Positions 47,615 through 59,732 of a stretch of DNA of 64,000 bases are shown here, piece after piece (position 1 is the first letter of the stretch; every line of letters begins with the position of its first letter). The DNA is from Costus lasius (lineage: Eukaryota > Streptophyta > Magnoliopsida > Zingiberales > Costaceae): the NCBI GenBank assembly GCA_027563935.2, contig CM050454.1, positions 26,595,501-26,659,500 of the forward strand. The letters are read 5' to 3'. Under the pieces are notes generated by a model that was not told the DNA's origin, did not search any database, and saw only the letters and a list, made by a program, of their open reading frames with translations. A program made the translations under genes and the position numbers.

Positions 47615-49320
47615 TGAAGAGTCCCTACCAGGAAGGGGGGGGGGGAAACCCTAAGGGGGCGCATATCAAGAATCTCATAGCGGAAGCTAGGGTTTCCTTA
47701 GGATCATTTGAATAAACATATGATCAACTTGCTGAAAGATTGCAAAGATGAATGAAAGATCATACCATCGCCATCCTTTGGATGGTGCCTTGGAAGCAAA
47801 GATCGAAAGGGATCTTCTCCAAAGATGACGCACACAAGATGAGGAATGGCTTCTCCTTGTTGTCTTTGTGCTAGCAAAGCTTCAAGAGGTCCTTTGTGTG
47901 GAGGAAGATTGAGATGCGAGAGCAATTCTCTCCTTGGCTGAAATCTTCTCTTCTCTTCTCGTCAACACACATCCACGAGAGTGCAAACCGGCCACACGAG
48001 AAGAGGGGAACGTCTTTGGCATTTTGGCGTTGAGAGGAAGTGGCATTGATGACATTCCAAAAATAGAATATCATGAAGCCATGCGCCCATGATCTTAAAA
48101 CCAACCAAAAACGCTTACAAGCATTGAACCAAGCGTTCACCTATGTGAACCGGTTCAAGCCAAACCGTCCCAATTGAATTTGGTTCATAAACCAAATCAA
48201 AACAGCCCAAGCCATGGTCTAGATCTTATTGAACCAAATGGTTCAAGATCTAACCGTTTATCTCTTGATGCTCTTGATCTCACCGATCTAGCATCAACTC
48301 TCTCGATCGAAGCTTACCGATCTCAAGCCCTAATCAATCAAACATGATCAGACCAGATCTCACTTACAATCAGAGTTTAAACTCCTTTAAACTGAACCGA
48401 AACAATTCAGTCCACACGATCTGACTTAAGTAAGCCATATCATCAAATTGTGCGACCCTGAGGGTTTCCTTTAAATGTCGGTAACGATAACTTACGTTAT
48501 CACGATCAGTGAGGGGTATCTAGCAACACATCACTATCTCCCGATATAAAGGAAAGAGTCTTCCAAGACTACACCCAAACCACAGCACAAGTGTGAATCC
48601 ACTTCACAAGGCATACATGTTTCCTTTGCCACTGGATGTTCTTATTGGACAAGCGTGTCAAGCCTGTAGCTCCAATATGATGAGCCTGATTAGATCAGAT
48701 GAACATAGTCACCTGGGTATGGCCATACACTTTCTCAATCATCTCATCCAGGGGGGCCCCTTTAGAACATCACACTCCAATCAAGGAGACGGCAATCCTA
48801 TATCTATCACTAGTGTCCTAACCTGACTCATAATCATTATCCAAGATAGTCTATAACCATTATTTTTCAAATGATATTGAACTACCTCAAAACAATGACA
48901 ATCATCATTTAGAAACACAAGTGATCTCAAGTCAGAGGAAGTATGCCACTTGTTTGCATATAAGGATTATTCACATTGTGACAAGCAATTGAATATCCTA
49001 GTAGGGTCTGTCCAGTACATCCAATGTACCCATGAGTCTACATCTTATTCCATGCTCGAAGCATCCTATAAGATTAGAACACATATTAGTCTCAATCATA
49101 TCAAGGCTGTCTCATGTTCACCAAGATATCTCGACTAAGGACAAAACAGCATGTCAGCCAAGCTGAACAGCTTTGAGACATTATTCAGAAGCACACTTAT
49201 TGCAGCAGACAATGTAACAAACGGAATAACAACCATTGCCTTAATAAACATAAGAGTTTATACATGATACTGAAAGAATCCCAAGGCCTCAAACATTAGC
49301 CTTAAGGGCATACCCCAACA
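47615..49320 (-). repeat. A6 5' LTR
   Basis: 1706 bp, TGTTGGGG on the minus strand at 49320. SL2 is at 48486-48501 (loop GTAA) and SL1 at 48507-48536, where one C-G pair has become U-G. A poly-G run sits near 47635-47645. No gene. Confidence 0.9.
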
Positions 49321-49476
49321 GACCTCATGTGAAATTAGGATCCTACTCACTTATTTCCATGTTGAGTTTGAGAGTTCTCAACTTGTTTTAGAAGTAGTGG
49401 GAGCATAGCATTTAAATTTAAAGTCCTTGTTAAATGCTTTATCATAGTACTTATTTTACTTATTTGCTTATTGTAG

Positions 49477-52400
49477 ATGACATCCCCTGATCTAAGATTG
49501 AAACTTTATAAAAATAAATTGGATGGGACAAATTGGACAAATTGGTTCAAGATTTTGTCCAAGATACTGGAACAAGAGAATAAGGTGCATCTTCTTGAAA
49601 GACCTCCATCCCAGCCCAGTGTGTATTTCACTACTGAGTGGGAGTGGAATGTCTATCTTGAACATTGTGAAGATAATGAACAGTACACTGCTCTTGTCAT
49701 AAAGTGCATGACCCCAGAGGTCAAAGTTGAGTGTGATGAGATGGGAATTTATGATTTTATCATACATCTCAAAGGTCTCTTCACACCATGCTCTATAGAC
49801 AAAGATCAGGAGAGTTCTGCTGGATCTTCAGAGTGTATGCCTAAATCTGAGAATGACCATGGTTCTGTATCTTCGAAGCTAATACTTCGGAAGACTGGGA
49901 ATGCATGAGTATTTCGAAGAGGATTAATGGCCAAGAAGAGCATGGCAAAGAAGAAGGGATGTGATCCATCCGCTTCAGGTATTGTGTTACTAAGGTCTTT
50001 ATGTCTACTTCTTATTCATGGGTACTGGGTACCGCATGTGAGACTCACATATGTTTTACATGTGCAGGAGCTCAGAAGAAGTAAGACGATTAGGCTTGGT
50101 GGGATGGACTCTCAGGTCAAGGACGGAGCATTGGATGCTGCTATTGATATCATCTCACTGCCTTGAAGACTCTATCTAGAACTTTGCTATTATGTGTAAG
50201 CTTATGTATTAGAACATCATTCCTTTTGGAAAGGATTTCAGTTTGAAATAATATATGATATTTTCTTTAAATCTGAGATGTTGTAATGAAGTGATACAGT
50301 TTATAATAGTTTGTGGTTCTATATGTAACACAAGATCAGATCCAATGATTCAATAAACACCCTCTTATAGCATTGCCTCTTGGACTATAGAACAATGGTC
50401 ACATCCAAAGGTCCATGGACTATTGGGATCATTATCCTTTCAGGATTATGATACATGTGAGCCTAGTTCAAAGGAACAATGTGACAGATGCTGCCTTCAC
50501 CATAAAGGGTAGAAGGAATATTGGCTTGTTGGATCTATTACACAGCAATGTATGTGGACTCATGTAAACAAGCACTAAGAGGTGTTATATGCTTCATCAG
50601 GTGTGGGTATGTCTTATCCAACCTAAGAACTTTGGAGAAATCCAAGAAGTTCACAAATGAAGTATTGAGTCAAATTGGAGGATCTATTAAAGCACTTTGA
50701 TTGGATCAAGGTGATTAGTGGAAAATTTGATGACTATCCTAAGGAGTGTGGGGGTTATCTCACAGCTTACTTGGAACACCACTATGTGGTGAATTTCAAA
50801 GAAAGAAAGAGGAACACATTGGATGTGGTTCCATCTTTGAATAGTCATGCAAATATACTACTATGATGCCATGCAAACAGATGTACTGCCACTCCATAAG
50901 AAAGTGTCTAAGTTAGCTTTTGAGTTGCGAACTGCAAATATCCCATTTCTTCAATGGAATTAGGAATGTAATGTGCAGTGATTCAAAAGTATGTGTTTGT
51001 GGTGCACTGTAGAGTGCTAGTTCTATCCCAAAGAGAACAAAATATTTGTTGCTCAAACTGCCGTCGCTTTTTTGAAAGAAGCTAGTGGGAGTAGATTTGA
51101 TTGGGACAAGGTCCAGAATCAACCACAATATAATTAGACACAGATGGAGAGCAAAATCTCACATACAGGTTGAAAGTCAACCTAAGATTCAAGTAACACA
51201 GGAACCACATAAGTTTGGATCGATTCGATATGCTGGGCATGACGAATTTTTCATCAAGGATGAACCTAAGACTTATGAGGAAATGGAAGCGGTCGGTGGA
51301 CCAGATTCCAGGACATGGCTAAGCGCCATGAGAACCATAATGGACTCCATGTCTGCTGATCAAGTCTGGGACTTGGATGAGACGCCAAAGGGGTTATACC
51401 CACAGGCTGTAAATGAATCTTCTAGGAAGATGGACATGGAAGGTAACATTGTTATCGTAAAGGCAAGCTAGTGAATAAAAATTTCAGGCAAATCCACTGG
51501 GTGGATAGTGATGAAATTTTTCACCAGAAGCTTTGTTTGAGTCCATTAGGTATCTGCTTGTTGCAATCTCTGTTATGGCATGTTGAAAATTGCTTTTCCT
51601 AATGGATGTCTGCAAGAGTATGTCCATATGGAAATAACTGAAAGGTTTTCATACAGAGACCATAAGGATATGTATGGTCTTATACAAGCATGTTGAAAAG
51701 AGCCTGTGTTTACAAGAAGATCAGTGGGAGCACCTTAATAGTATTTATTATTCTAGAAGATTGATGATATTCTCCTCACATGGAATGACATCTCAGCTCT
51801 TCACATTGTGAAGAAAAGGCTTGAGATGTATTTCGAGAAGAATGATCTAGGGAATGATGCCTACATCCTAGGCATGAGGATCTATAGATAGAGATCCAAG
51901 AAAGTCATTGCCCTTTAGTCAGTCTATGTTCATCCAAGAGTTTCTGGAAAGGTTTATATTGGATGATTCCAAATATTGATACCTTCCAGAGAGATATGGT
52001 CTGACTCTCATGAGGATGTTGTGTCCTATGACACAGCTGGAGAGTAATAACATGGGTCTAAAATCCTGATACATGGTGAATAGGACGGATCATGTTTTGA
52101 GTAATATACACAAGACCATTTGTGGAAAATGCTTGGAGCGTAGCCAGTAAGTTTCAATCAGATCCTAGTGTATGACACTTGATAGCTGTGAAAGCAATCC
52201 TTATATATACTTGGGAAGTATAAAGGATTGAAGTCTAGTCTATGATAGACAGGAAGAATTTTGTGTACAAGGGTACACTGATACTTCGTTCCAGTCTTAT
52301 GACCACAGCCAGGATTTGCGCTTTGCCTTGTTGTGGTGTTGTGTGCTGAAAGAGCATTATGCAAACCATAATGGCAAAATTCTACAAATAAGGCTGAGTA

Positions 52401-52711
52401 CATTGCAGCTTCTTGTGGCAGCCAAGGAAGCAGCTTCATTCATTTGAACTTGATTTAGTTCCTGGTGCTTGATGGTCCAGTATAGTTCTTACTAGGCCAT
52501 AGCATAAGTGAAGGAACTTAGTGCTCAAGTATATACTGCAGCATATCATCTGATCTTAGAGATCATGGATAAGGATGATGATCAAATTTGTTAAAATAAA
52601 CACAGATAGCAATCTAGAAAAACCCACTGACATAGCCTCTGGCGCAGCGGAAGCTAAATGGGTCATACTAGAGACATTGGAACTGACTAAACATCAGTTG
52701 CCCTTGGTCTT
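49477..52711 (+). pseudogene. Family C copia gag-pol, heavily decayed
   Basis: The ATG at 49477 directly follows TTGTAG, as a splice acceptor would. The first 100 or so residues (MTSPDLRLKLYKNKLDGTNW onward) align with family A Gag. Later fragments are recognisable: protease near 50025 with GTAC in place of DTAC, VQELRR near 50070, an RT-entry segment at 51240-51400 (AMRTIMDSMSADQVWDL), RT remnants at 51480-52030 whose catalytic box is destroyed, and RNase H remnants at about 52200-52700. Stops and frameshifts occur throughout. No product is expected. Confidence 0.8.
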
Positions 52712-52727
52712 AGTGCAAGTGGGAGAT
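52712..52727 (+). other. Family C polypurine tract
   Basis: AGTGCAAGTGGGAGAT, the same bases as in family A although the surrounding sequence has diverged. Confidence 0.8.
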
Positions 52728-54129
52728 TGTTAGTGTTTATGCCCTGAAGACCAATGTATGGACATGGTCAGGCATTGTTTGAATGTACTTTGATAGAACT
52801 ATTACTCTTTATATAGGCATGGTCGTTATTATGCAGACTTCTCTACCTGCGTTGATGTATTGAGTTGCATGTATAATGTCCAAAGAGTTTGGATTGGATC
52901 CATTCTCATAAGAAATCCGCAAACAAGGTACCTTAACAGATATGGGACAGTTTTGGTACATGTGAGACTGGTGTATGGGCTGGTTAGGTGCGGGGCATAG
53001 TAACGCAGATATACAGGTGCATTGGATGCACTGGAGTGATCCACCGTGAGGATTGACTTGTCTAGTCAACAAGTAAATCTCACATGCAAGAGGTTTGCAT
53101 TGATCCTTAGACTTGAGGTATTCATGTCTAGATTTGATGATGGGTATGCTTTGATACAGTCTTACATCTCTCCGTAATTGGGAGACCAAAACGACTGTCA
53201 TTGGGCATGTCATAAGTCACGTAGAGACATGGATGACCAATAGTAGGATTTGCCCCTTCCTTCAGAGGAAGCATGATATCCACTTTGGGGCGCCCCACCT
53301 TATTGTTGCATGACAGGAATGTGTGGCCACACTTGTTGAGTCATGACAAATGCATTGGATTGATAAACTTGAGACTAATCCAATGGCAGGATATCAGTTT
53401 AGGCAAAGGGATCTATAATGCAATGGGAAATCTCGTTGCTTGTTAGGAGTTGTTGCCATAATGACTTAAGTCCTATGACATGTGTAGTAGTGATGTGTTG
53501 CTAGATACCCCTCACTACTTATGATGTTTACATCATTGCCATCGTCATATGGATCCTACGGGGTCACACGCAATAGACTCTTGACGTTGCTTTAATCAGA
53601 ATCCTCTGGATCAAGTTATTGGATAACTTGGATCCATTTGGAAGATTTCATCAGCGCCAATGGGCCTGATGAGTTGGAAGAAAGTTATTGGAGCCAAACT
53701 TCATTTTTGGCAGGTTGACTCAAAATTGACCTAGATTGGTCACATTTGGATTAGGGTTGCATTGGATTGCATCCAATGGCTTAATCAACCCATACCATGA
53801 AGTTTGGGCTAGCTCATTATCCAATGAGGCCCAATAATAAGTTGTCATGAAGAGGGAATTGGCTTAAAAGGGTATAATGGGGAGAAACCCAACCCCATTG
53901 GCACCTAGGGGCATAATAGGGTGTGGGTGGCATAAGTTGCTTCCTTTGGAAGGAAGTGGCGCCTCCCCCTTCATCCTTTGATGGTATCATGCCTCTATGG
54001 TAAGTGTGGGGGCTGATATGGCTTGAGGACTCTTTTGGAAAGAGCTTGGGCGCATATGAGAAGTAGGGAGATGTTTATGGTAAAGTCTTTGAGACTTTTC
54101 TTATCTCATAAACTCTACATACACCCAAA
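52728..54129 (+). repeat. Family C 3' LTR, first part
   Basis: Starts TGTTAGTGTTTATGCCC. It has a TATA-like TTTATATA (52808-52815), P1 as GTGCATTGGATGCAC (53017-53031), P2 as GTGTGGCCACAC (53321-53332), and SL1/SL2 at 53487-53536. It is interrupted after CCAAA by S. No gene is seen. Confidence 0.75.
53487..53536 (+). other. LTR stem-loop pair SL1 + SL2 (family C version)
   Basis: SL1 is GTAGTGA, the same 18-nt loop as family A, then TCACTAC, with a T-A pair replacing C-G of family A plus an added G-C pair. SL2 is ATGATG-TTTA-CATCAT. The stem is kept but sequence and loop are changed. Order and spacing match family A. Confidence 0.6.
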
Positions 54130-56059
54130 TGTTTGGAAACCCCGGGGACATTTTACAATTTTTCAGAGTCATAGACATACATACATATATTGCACAGCGG
54201 AAGAATGTCCCCGAAACAGGCCGGTCTGAAAAACCCAGTGAAGATCGCAAGCAAGAGAGTCGACACGATGAGTTAGGAAATACCTTAAGAGCGATTTGGA
54301 GTGATGCCGATGTAGGCGCCCAAGTGTGCGCCCTCTGCAGTCTCACACACACGGATCTCTTGAGTCCTCTTCTTCCACACCCAGTGCTAGCCTCGGGAAG
54401 AAGATCCAAGCCTTAGGGAGATGCTCCACTTCACTTGCGCCACCAAGAGGAAAGGATGCGCCAAGAGAAGAAGGAAATAAGCCAAGCCGCCAAGCACCAA
54501 AGCTCCTTGCGCCAAGAGGAAAGGAGGGAGAAGCTTGCGGCTATGGAAGAAGGAAGAGGAAGTTGCGCCCTTGCTCCTAGCTCTCGCCCCTCTTCTTGTG
54601 TTCACGCCTCCAAGGATCAATCATCATAAGAGGGGCCGGCTAGGGTCACATATATAGGGCAAGAGGCGGTTAAGGGAAGGGCCAAGATCATGACAAGTGT
54701 AGTGCTAGGATGAGGAGGTTTGAGACAAGGAAAGTCTCCAAGACTTTACCATAAACTCCATTCAACCTATCCATAATTGCCCAAGTACCATATCAGCCCA
54801 AGACATGCCTTAGAGGCATTCATACCATCAAGGGAGAAGGGCTAGGCGCCAATTGCTTCCTTAATGAAGCAATTTTGCCACCCAAACCCCATTATACCCC
54901 TTAGGAGCCAATGAGGTTGGGCTTCTCCCCATTATACCCTTTTAGCCTCTTATCTCTTCATGAGAACTTGTTATTGGGCCTCATTGGATAATGAGCTAGC
55001 CCAAACTCCATTACATGGGTTGATTAAGCACTTGGATCCAATCCAATGCAACCCTAATCCACATGTGACCAATCATGGTCAAATACAGGTCAACCTGCAA
55101 AAAATGAAGTTTGGCTCCAATAACATTCTTCCATATCATCAGGCCCATTGGCACTGATGAAATCTCCCAATTAGATCCGAGTTATCCAATAACTCGATCA
55201 TAAGGCTTCCCGATCAATACGAGAACTCAAGTATCAAGGTGTGCGACCCTGGATGTTCCTCTGACGCTGGCAGTGCTGACCAAAGGTCACCACAAGCAGT
55301 GAGTGGCGCCTAGCAGTGCATCGCTGCTACCCAGGTCATTGGAATGGATATCGACATCGACATCCCCATCATCACAACTAGGTACAGATGCATTACAGTC
55401 TCTTTGCCGAACTGATATCCGATTGGACAAGTGTGTCACCACTTGTTTTCACCCAATCACATGGCTAAGACTAAAATAGGTTCTCACCTGGGTATGGCCA
55501 TACACTCTCTGTCATAGAACCATAGAGGAGCTCCATGGATATCATACTTCCCTAAGGAAGGGGCAAATCCTTTGTCTGTCCATTGACCTTCTCATATGGG
55601 TCGTGACATGCTCAATGACAACCGTTATGACCTCCCAACTACGGCGAGGTGTTAGGTTCTATCAAAGCAAGTCCCTAACCATATAGAATGATCAATGACC
55701 TCAAGTCAAGGGATCAATGCATCTCCTGTCACTTGTGAGGATAACTCATGACATCAAGTCATAGCCTCACAGCGGGTCTATCCAGTATATCCTCCAGGGA
55801 TATACCCATGTGTCTGTGTCCTAACCAGCCCACATACCAGTCTCACAAGTAGCATAGCTGTCCCATATCCACTAAGGTACATCGACTGGGGACTATAGTT
55901 CAAGCACAGATCAATCTGTCTCTAGGGACATTATCATGTTAGTACATATGCACAGATGTAAACAAACATAGATAACGACAATGCCAGAATGATATAAATA
56001 TCAAAGTCAAGTAGTACATAAGTGGACCAAAACTAGGTCCTAGGGCATATACGCCAACA
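54130..56059 (-). mobile_element. S: solo LTR of a copia family related to C
   Basis: A 1930-bp LTR without internal region, TG at 54130 to CA at 56059. On the minus strand it begins TGTTGGCGTATATGCCC. It is flanked by CCAAA at 54125-54129 and 56060-56064. It is the usual product of recombination between two LTRs. Short frames such as 54129-54416 and 54326-54580 show no family and I treat them as LTR sequence. Confidence 0.85.
55273..55328 (-). other. LTR stem-loop pair SL1 + SL2 (S version)
   Basis: SL1 (55295-55328) has 8-nt arms with one mismatch around an 18-nt loop, TGCACTGCTAGGCGCCAC on the minus strand, the same length as in A and C. SL2 (55273-55293) has 9-nt arms with one mismatch and a 3-nt loop. 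Sequence differs widely from family A but the fold and order persist. Confidence 0.5.
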
Positions 56060-56064
56060 CCAAA

Positions 56065-56894
56065 CCCTTACCCTAGCCGAATACCTCTTGCTTGTTGTGC
56101 CTAGCCCTTCTCCTTGGATGGAAAGAATGCCTCTAAGGTATGTCTTGGGCTGATATGGCTATTGGGCAAATAAGGATAGGTTGAATGAGGTTTATGGCAA
56201 AGTCTTGGAGACTTTCCTTACCACAAACCCCTATCATCCTAGCCGCCCACTTGGCATGATCTTGGCCCTCCCTAAACCGCCTATTGGCTTATAAAATGGA
56301 CCCTAGCTGCCCCCTCTCAATGGTTCGATTCCTTGGAGGCATGAACATACATAGAGAGGTGTGAGCAAGGGCAAAGGGTGAGAGCAACATAGGCTTGGCG
56401 CAATCTGCTTCCTTGGAGCCGCAAGTTCTTCCTCTTCCTCTCTTCTTTGGCGCAAGGATTCTTTGTGCTTGGTGGCGTCTTCTTGCCACAAGCCCTCATC
56501 GTTCCTTGGCCATAGGCACACCTTGGAGGTGGCGCAAGCAAAGAAGAAGAGGGAAGTCCTTGGCAGCATCTTCCCTATCCCCTCCTTGGCACAAGTTCTC
56601 TTGAAGGTGGCGCAAGTGAGGTGAACGCTTGATTCTCTTCCTGAGGCTAGCACCAAGCGTGGAAGGGAGCAACGATCAAGGAGTCGACGCGTGGATACTT
56701 GTAGAGGGCGAGCACTTGATCGTCTTCAACATGGCTTCGGCAACTAGACAAGCAAAAGAGGTACATCTCTAACACATCCTTGTGTCTTCTCTTTCGCTTG
56801 GATCCTTGGGACCGGAATATGTTTCGTGTGTAATGATTCTTCTGCTGCGTCCTGGGACTGCAAAATTTTAAATTACACCCGGTATTCCCTAACA
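56065..56894 (+). repeat. Family C 3' LTR, second part
   Basis: Continues C's LTR after S and ends CCCTAACA. Its first 0.2 kb repeats, in diverged form, the LTR segment just before S (about 53940-54129). This points to an internal tandem duplication present before S inserted. A TATA-like TTATAAAATGG lies at about 56289-56299. Confidence 0.65.
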
Positions 56895-58054
56895 CATAGT
56901 GGCCAGCAATAGCACCTATGTGCAGCTCGAGGAAGAGATGGTCTCTAAGCGACAAGCGGGTAATGCACAAGCGATTCCCCAGGAAAAGGTAACCCTCGCA
57001 CAACTGATATGGGGGCTCAGGATCCTAGGACTTAGTCAAGGCGGCGTGGATGGCACCAAAATTAGAGCATGTGGTGTACTTCTATTTGACACGGTCAAAG
57101 GTATTGACACGAGTGCGCATCACGCATAAAAGGGTCCGGACTCGACTTAAGGCATCCACGACGACATTCTCCTTACTCAAATTGTGGTTGATCATGAAGG
57201 AGTACTGCTGTAGGTACTTGACCCACTTAGCATGGTGGGCACCCAACTTCTTTTGGGCATTAAGGAAAGAAAGGGCCTGATGGTCGCTATACATCACGAA
57301 CTCACGATGGAGGAGATAGTGCCTCCACTGCTGAAGGGATTAAATGATAGCATAAAACTCTTTGTCGTACATTGAATAACGTAGCCAGACAGCATTCAGT
57401 TTATGACTAAAGAAGGCCACGTGGTGACCCTCTTGGCTAAGGGAACCACCGATGCCCGTACCAGAGGCATCGCACACGACCTCGAAGACTTTTGAGAAGT
57501 CAGAGAGTCACAAGCCTGTGGTGAAGGTATCCTCAAGGGCATCGAAGGCATGTTGAGTGGCAGGGGTCCACTCGAAGTCATCCTTAGAGAGGCACTGGGT
57601 TAGAGGGGTGGCAATCGTACTGAATCCACGGATGAACCGGCGGTAGAAACCTGCAAGGCCTAGGAAACTACGGACATCCAACACAGTACGAGGCTCGGGC
57701 CAATGTCGGATAGCCTCAACCTTAGCAAGGTCGACAGTCAGACCTTGGTCAGACACAATGTACCCAAGAAAATACACACGGTTGGTCATAAAAGAGCACT
57801 TCTTCATGTTAAGGAAGAGGTGCTCTTTGCGTAGGAGTTCGAATGTGGAGCGAAGATGCTCCAAGTGTTCGTCACGGGTCTGACTATAGATAAAGATGTC
57901 ATCGAAGTAGATGACCAAAAACTTGCCCATGTAGGGCTTGAGAACATGACTCATCAAGCGCATGAATGTAGACGGGGCATTGGACAATCCAAATGGAATA
58001 ACAAGCCACTCGTAGGGACCATCCTTGGTCTTGAACGCGGTTTTCCACTCATCG
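56895..58054 (-). pseudogene. G2: gypsy pol remnant (RT and RNase H)
   Basis: On the minus strand from 58054: [32 protein letters not shown], catalytic YFDDIFIYS and the RT tail [12 protein letters not shown], then RNase H ([10 protein letters not shown], a stop TAA at 57340-57342, YSDHQALSF, VDALSR). A further frameshift lies near 57508. RT homology stops exactly where G3 begins. 56895-57081 has no recognisable domain and should be the RNase H-integrase linker. Confidence 0.8.
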
Positions 58055-59729
58055 TGATGGAGGCAACAGCCCTGCTTTAAAGAGACACGCTTGGGCTCGG
58101 AGGAAACCTCCTCAACATGGGTTCACCTAGAGCTCACTTGCTTTCTATTGTTTTGCATTGCATTTCATGGCATTTAGGTTAGTTTAAGCTTTCAAATAAA
58201 GCCATGCATCATATAGTCAATTATGGCAAGTCCAATTATAGTAGGTTGTGCATTGTAATTCATGAAACTTTATGTACTCTTGCATCATAATAGAGTAGTG
58301 CATGCATACAGTAGGGTCCATTTGGCAGGTCACTCAAGTAAGAAGCAGCTCAAGCTCCAGCTCAACATCACTCAAGGTCCACTCACCAAGTTCAGCTCCA
58401 GAAAAGGAAGGAAGACTTCAAAGTCCAAGTTCACTTCAAAGCCATGCTATGACTCACTTGCCATCCTTGTTGGGCGCCTATTCAAGAGGGCAAATCAGCC
58501 ACCTCATCATCCACCCAAGATGATATGCACCAACCTCTAGTCCAAGCAAGGAACGAATTCAATTCCCTCATCCATCAAGATCCAAAATCAAAGGGAATAT
58601 CCATCAAGATCCACAATCAAAGGAGAGGATTTATGAAGACATTTATGATGAATTACCATCTCTTGTTGCCGCCCGAGCCCTCATGGAAAGGATTCGAAAT
58701 TTGAATCTCTTATCCATGCGCCAACAAACAATTCACCAAAGGATAAGAAGATACTCTCATCGCCCATCAAAACAATTAATGAGTTGCCAAGAGAAGATCA
58801 CCCAAAGAAGGAAGCTCTTAAAGAGGATTTGCGCCCACCTCTTGATTTTGAATTTCAAATTCCATCCATCTTTGTAGTAGGCGCATGGAAGCTAATGACT
58901 ATCCTACCCTAGCCCCATCTCGCCTATAAAAGCATAGTCTCCCCCCTTGTATTCGATTACCTCTTGATGAAATACATTGTCTATTAGTTGCCTAGCTTAA
59001 TTACTTGTGTTAGTGATAAAATTCCCTTTAGCCGAGCTCTTCACCTTCTTCTAGCTCTTCCACCGAAACCCTAAGAAGCTCTCCTCTTTGTTTGTGTGCG
59101 CCACCACAAGGAGTACTTCTTCATCCTCGGTTTGGAGCAAGAAGAGAAGCACCCTCGGCCTCAAGGAGTTCTCATCCCTTTCGGCTAAGTCTTCTTCTCT
59201 ACACCTCTTATTTAACTTTAAGAACTCTCCTCTACACTCATCTTTGTTTATATAACTTATAGGTTGTGCTTGGAGTGGTCTAAGAGGGGCGTTCCCCCCT
59301 CCCCTCCTCCTTCTCCCCCTCTCTCTAGTTGCTTAAGATTAGCAAGGGAATTTGTGAGGCTTAACCTCACCCCTTGATTTATTCCTGTATTAAAATCCGT
59401 GACTTGTACGGATCTTCTGTGTTTGCTTGTAAGTTCCACCCTACACCTTCCATCAGAGTTGGACCGGTGAAGATCGGGAAGCACAGCCCTTCAATCCTCA
59501 AGGGCTGCACTGTAAGTTTATTTTCCTGCATTTACAGCTTTCTAGTGTAATTTTGATTTACTGTTCTTAGTTTAAACTCGGGTTTTCCTATACTTTAAAA
59601 TACAAAAAAAATTAGTTTCTTAACCTCATTAGTATAACTTCGGTTTTCTCTTACTATTAAGCTATTTATCAAAATCAGTTTTTTTTCAAAACCGTTGTTT
59701 GAATGCTCTAGACCCCCCGTCCTACATCA
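58055..59729 (+). repeat. G3 5' LTR
   Basis: 1675 bp between TGATGGAGG and CCTACATCA, an eight-of-nine terminal inverted repeat, three bases before a methionine-tRNA primer site. The left end coincides with the break in G2's RT. CATCG (58050-58054) is the expected target site; its partner is outside the window. No gene inside. Confidence 0.7.
58925..58932 (+). promoter_or_regulatory. Probable TATA box in G3 LTR
   Basis: TATAAAAG in the middle of the LTR, in a CGCCTATAAAAGCATAG context typical of plant core promoters. Transcription would start about 30 bp downstream. Confidence 0.5.
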
Positions 59730-59732
59730 GCT

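Larger units (their letters stand above)
46560..49320 (-). mobile_element. A6: copia family A element, 5' end only
   Basis: Reverse-oriented 5' LTR, primer site and the first kilobase of leader, cut off at 46560 by G1. The remainder should lie left of G1, outside the window. The right flank (GACCT at 49321-49325) is family C leader, so A6 is inserted in C. Confidence 0.85.
49321..56894 (+). mobile_element. C: decayed copia element of a second, related family
   Basis: Leader end, degenerate gag-pol, a polypurine tract matching that of family A, and a 3' LTR starting TGTTAGTGTTTATGCCC. The 3' LTR is interrupted by solo LTR S. Many indels and stops make this one of the oldest elements here. Its 5' LTR lies to the left, beyond A6 and G1. 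It ends CCCTAACA at 56894 beside gypsy remnant G2. Confidence 0.75.

Noticed and set aside
54129..54580. Overlapping plus-strand frames of 84-95 codons
   Set aside because: They lie in the solo LTR S, show low-complexity charged residues and have no homologous frame in C.
56899..57129. 76-codon plus-strand frame next to G2
   Set aside because: It overlaps the antisense of the G2 RNase H tail and shows no domain. It is most likely a shadow of decayed gypsy sequence.
58055..58117. First reading of 58055-58117 as the upstream part of G2 pol (EEVSSEP-like residues)
   Set aside because: RT homology ends exactly at 58054, and TGATGGAGG at 58055 pairs with CCTACATCA at 59729 as LTR termini. The residues are therefore LTR sequence.
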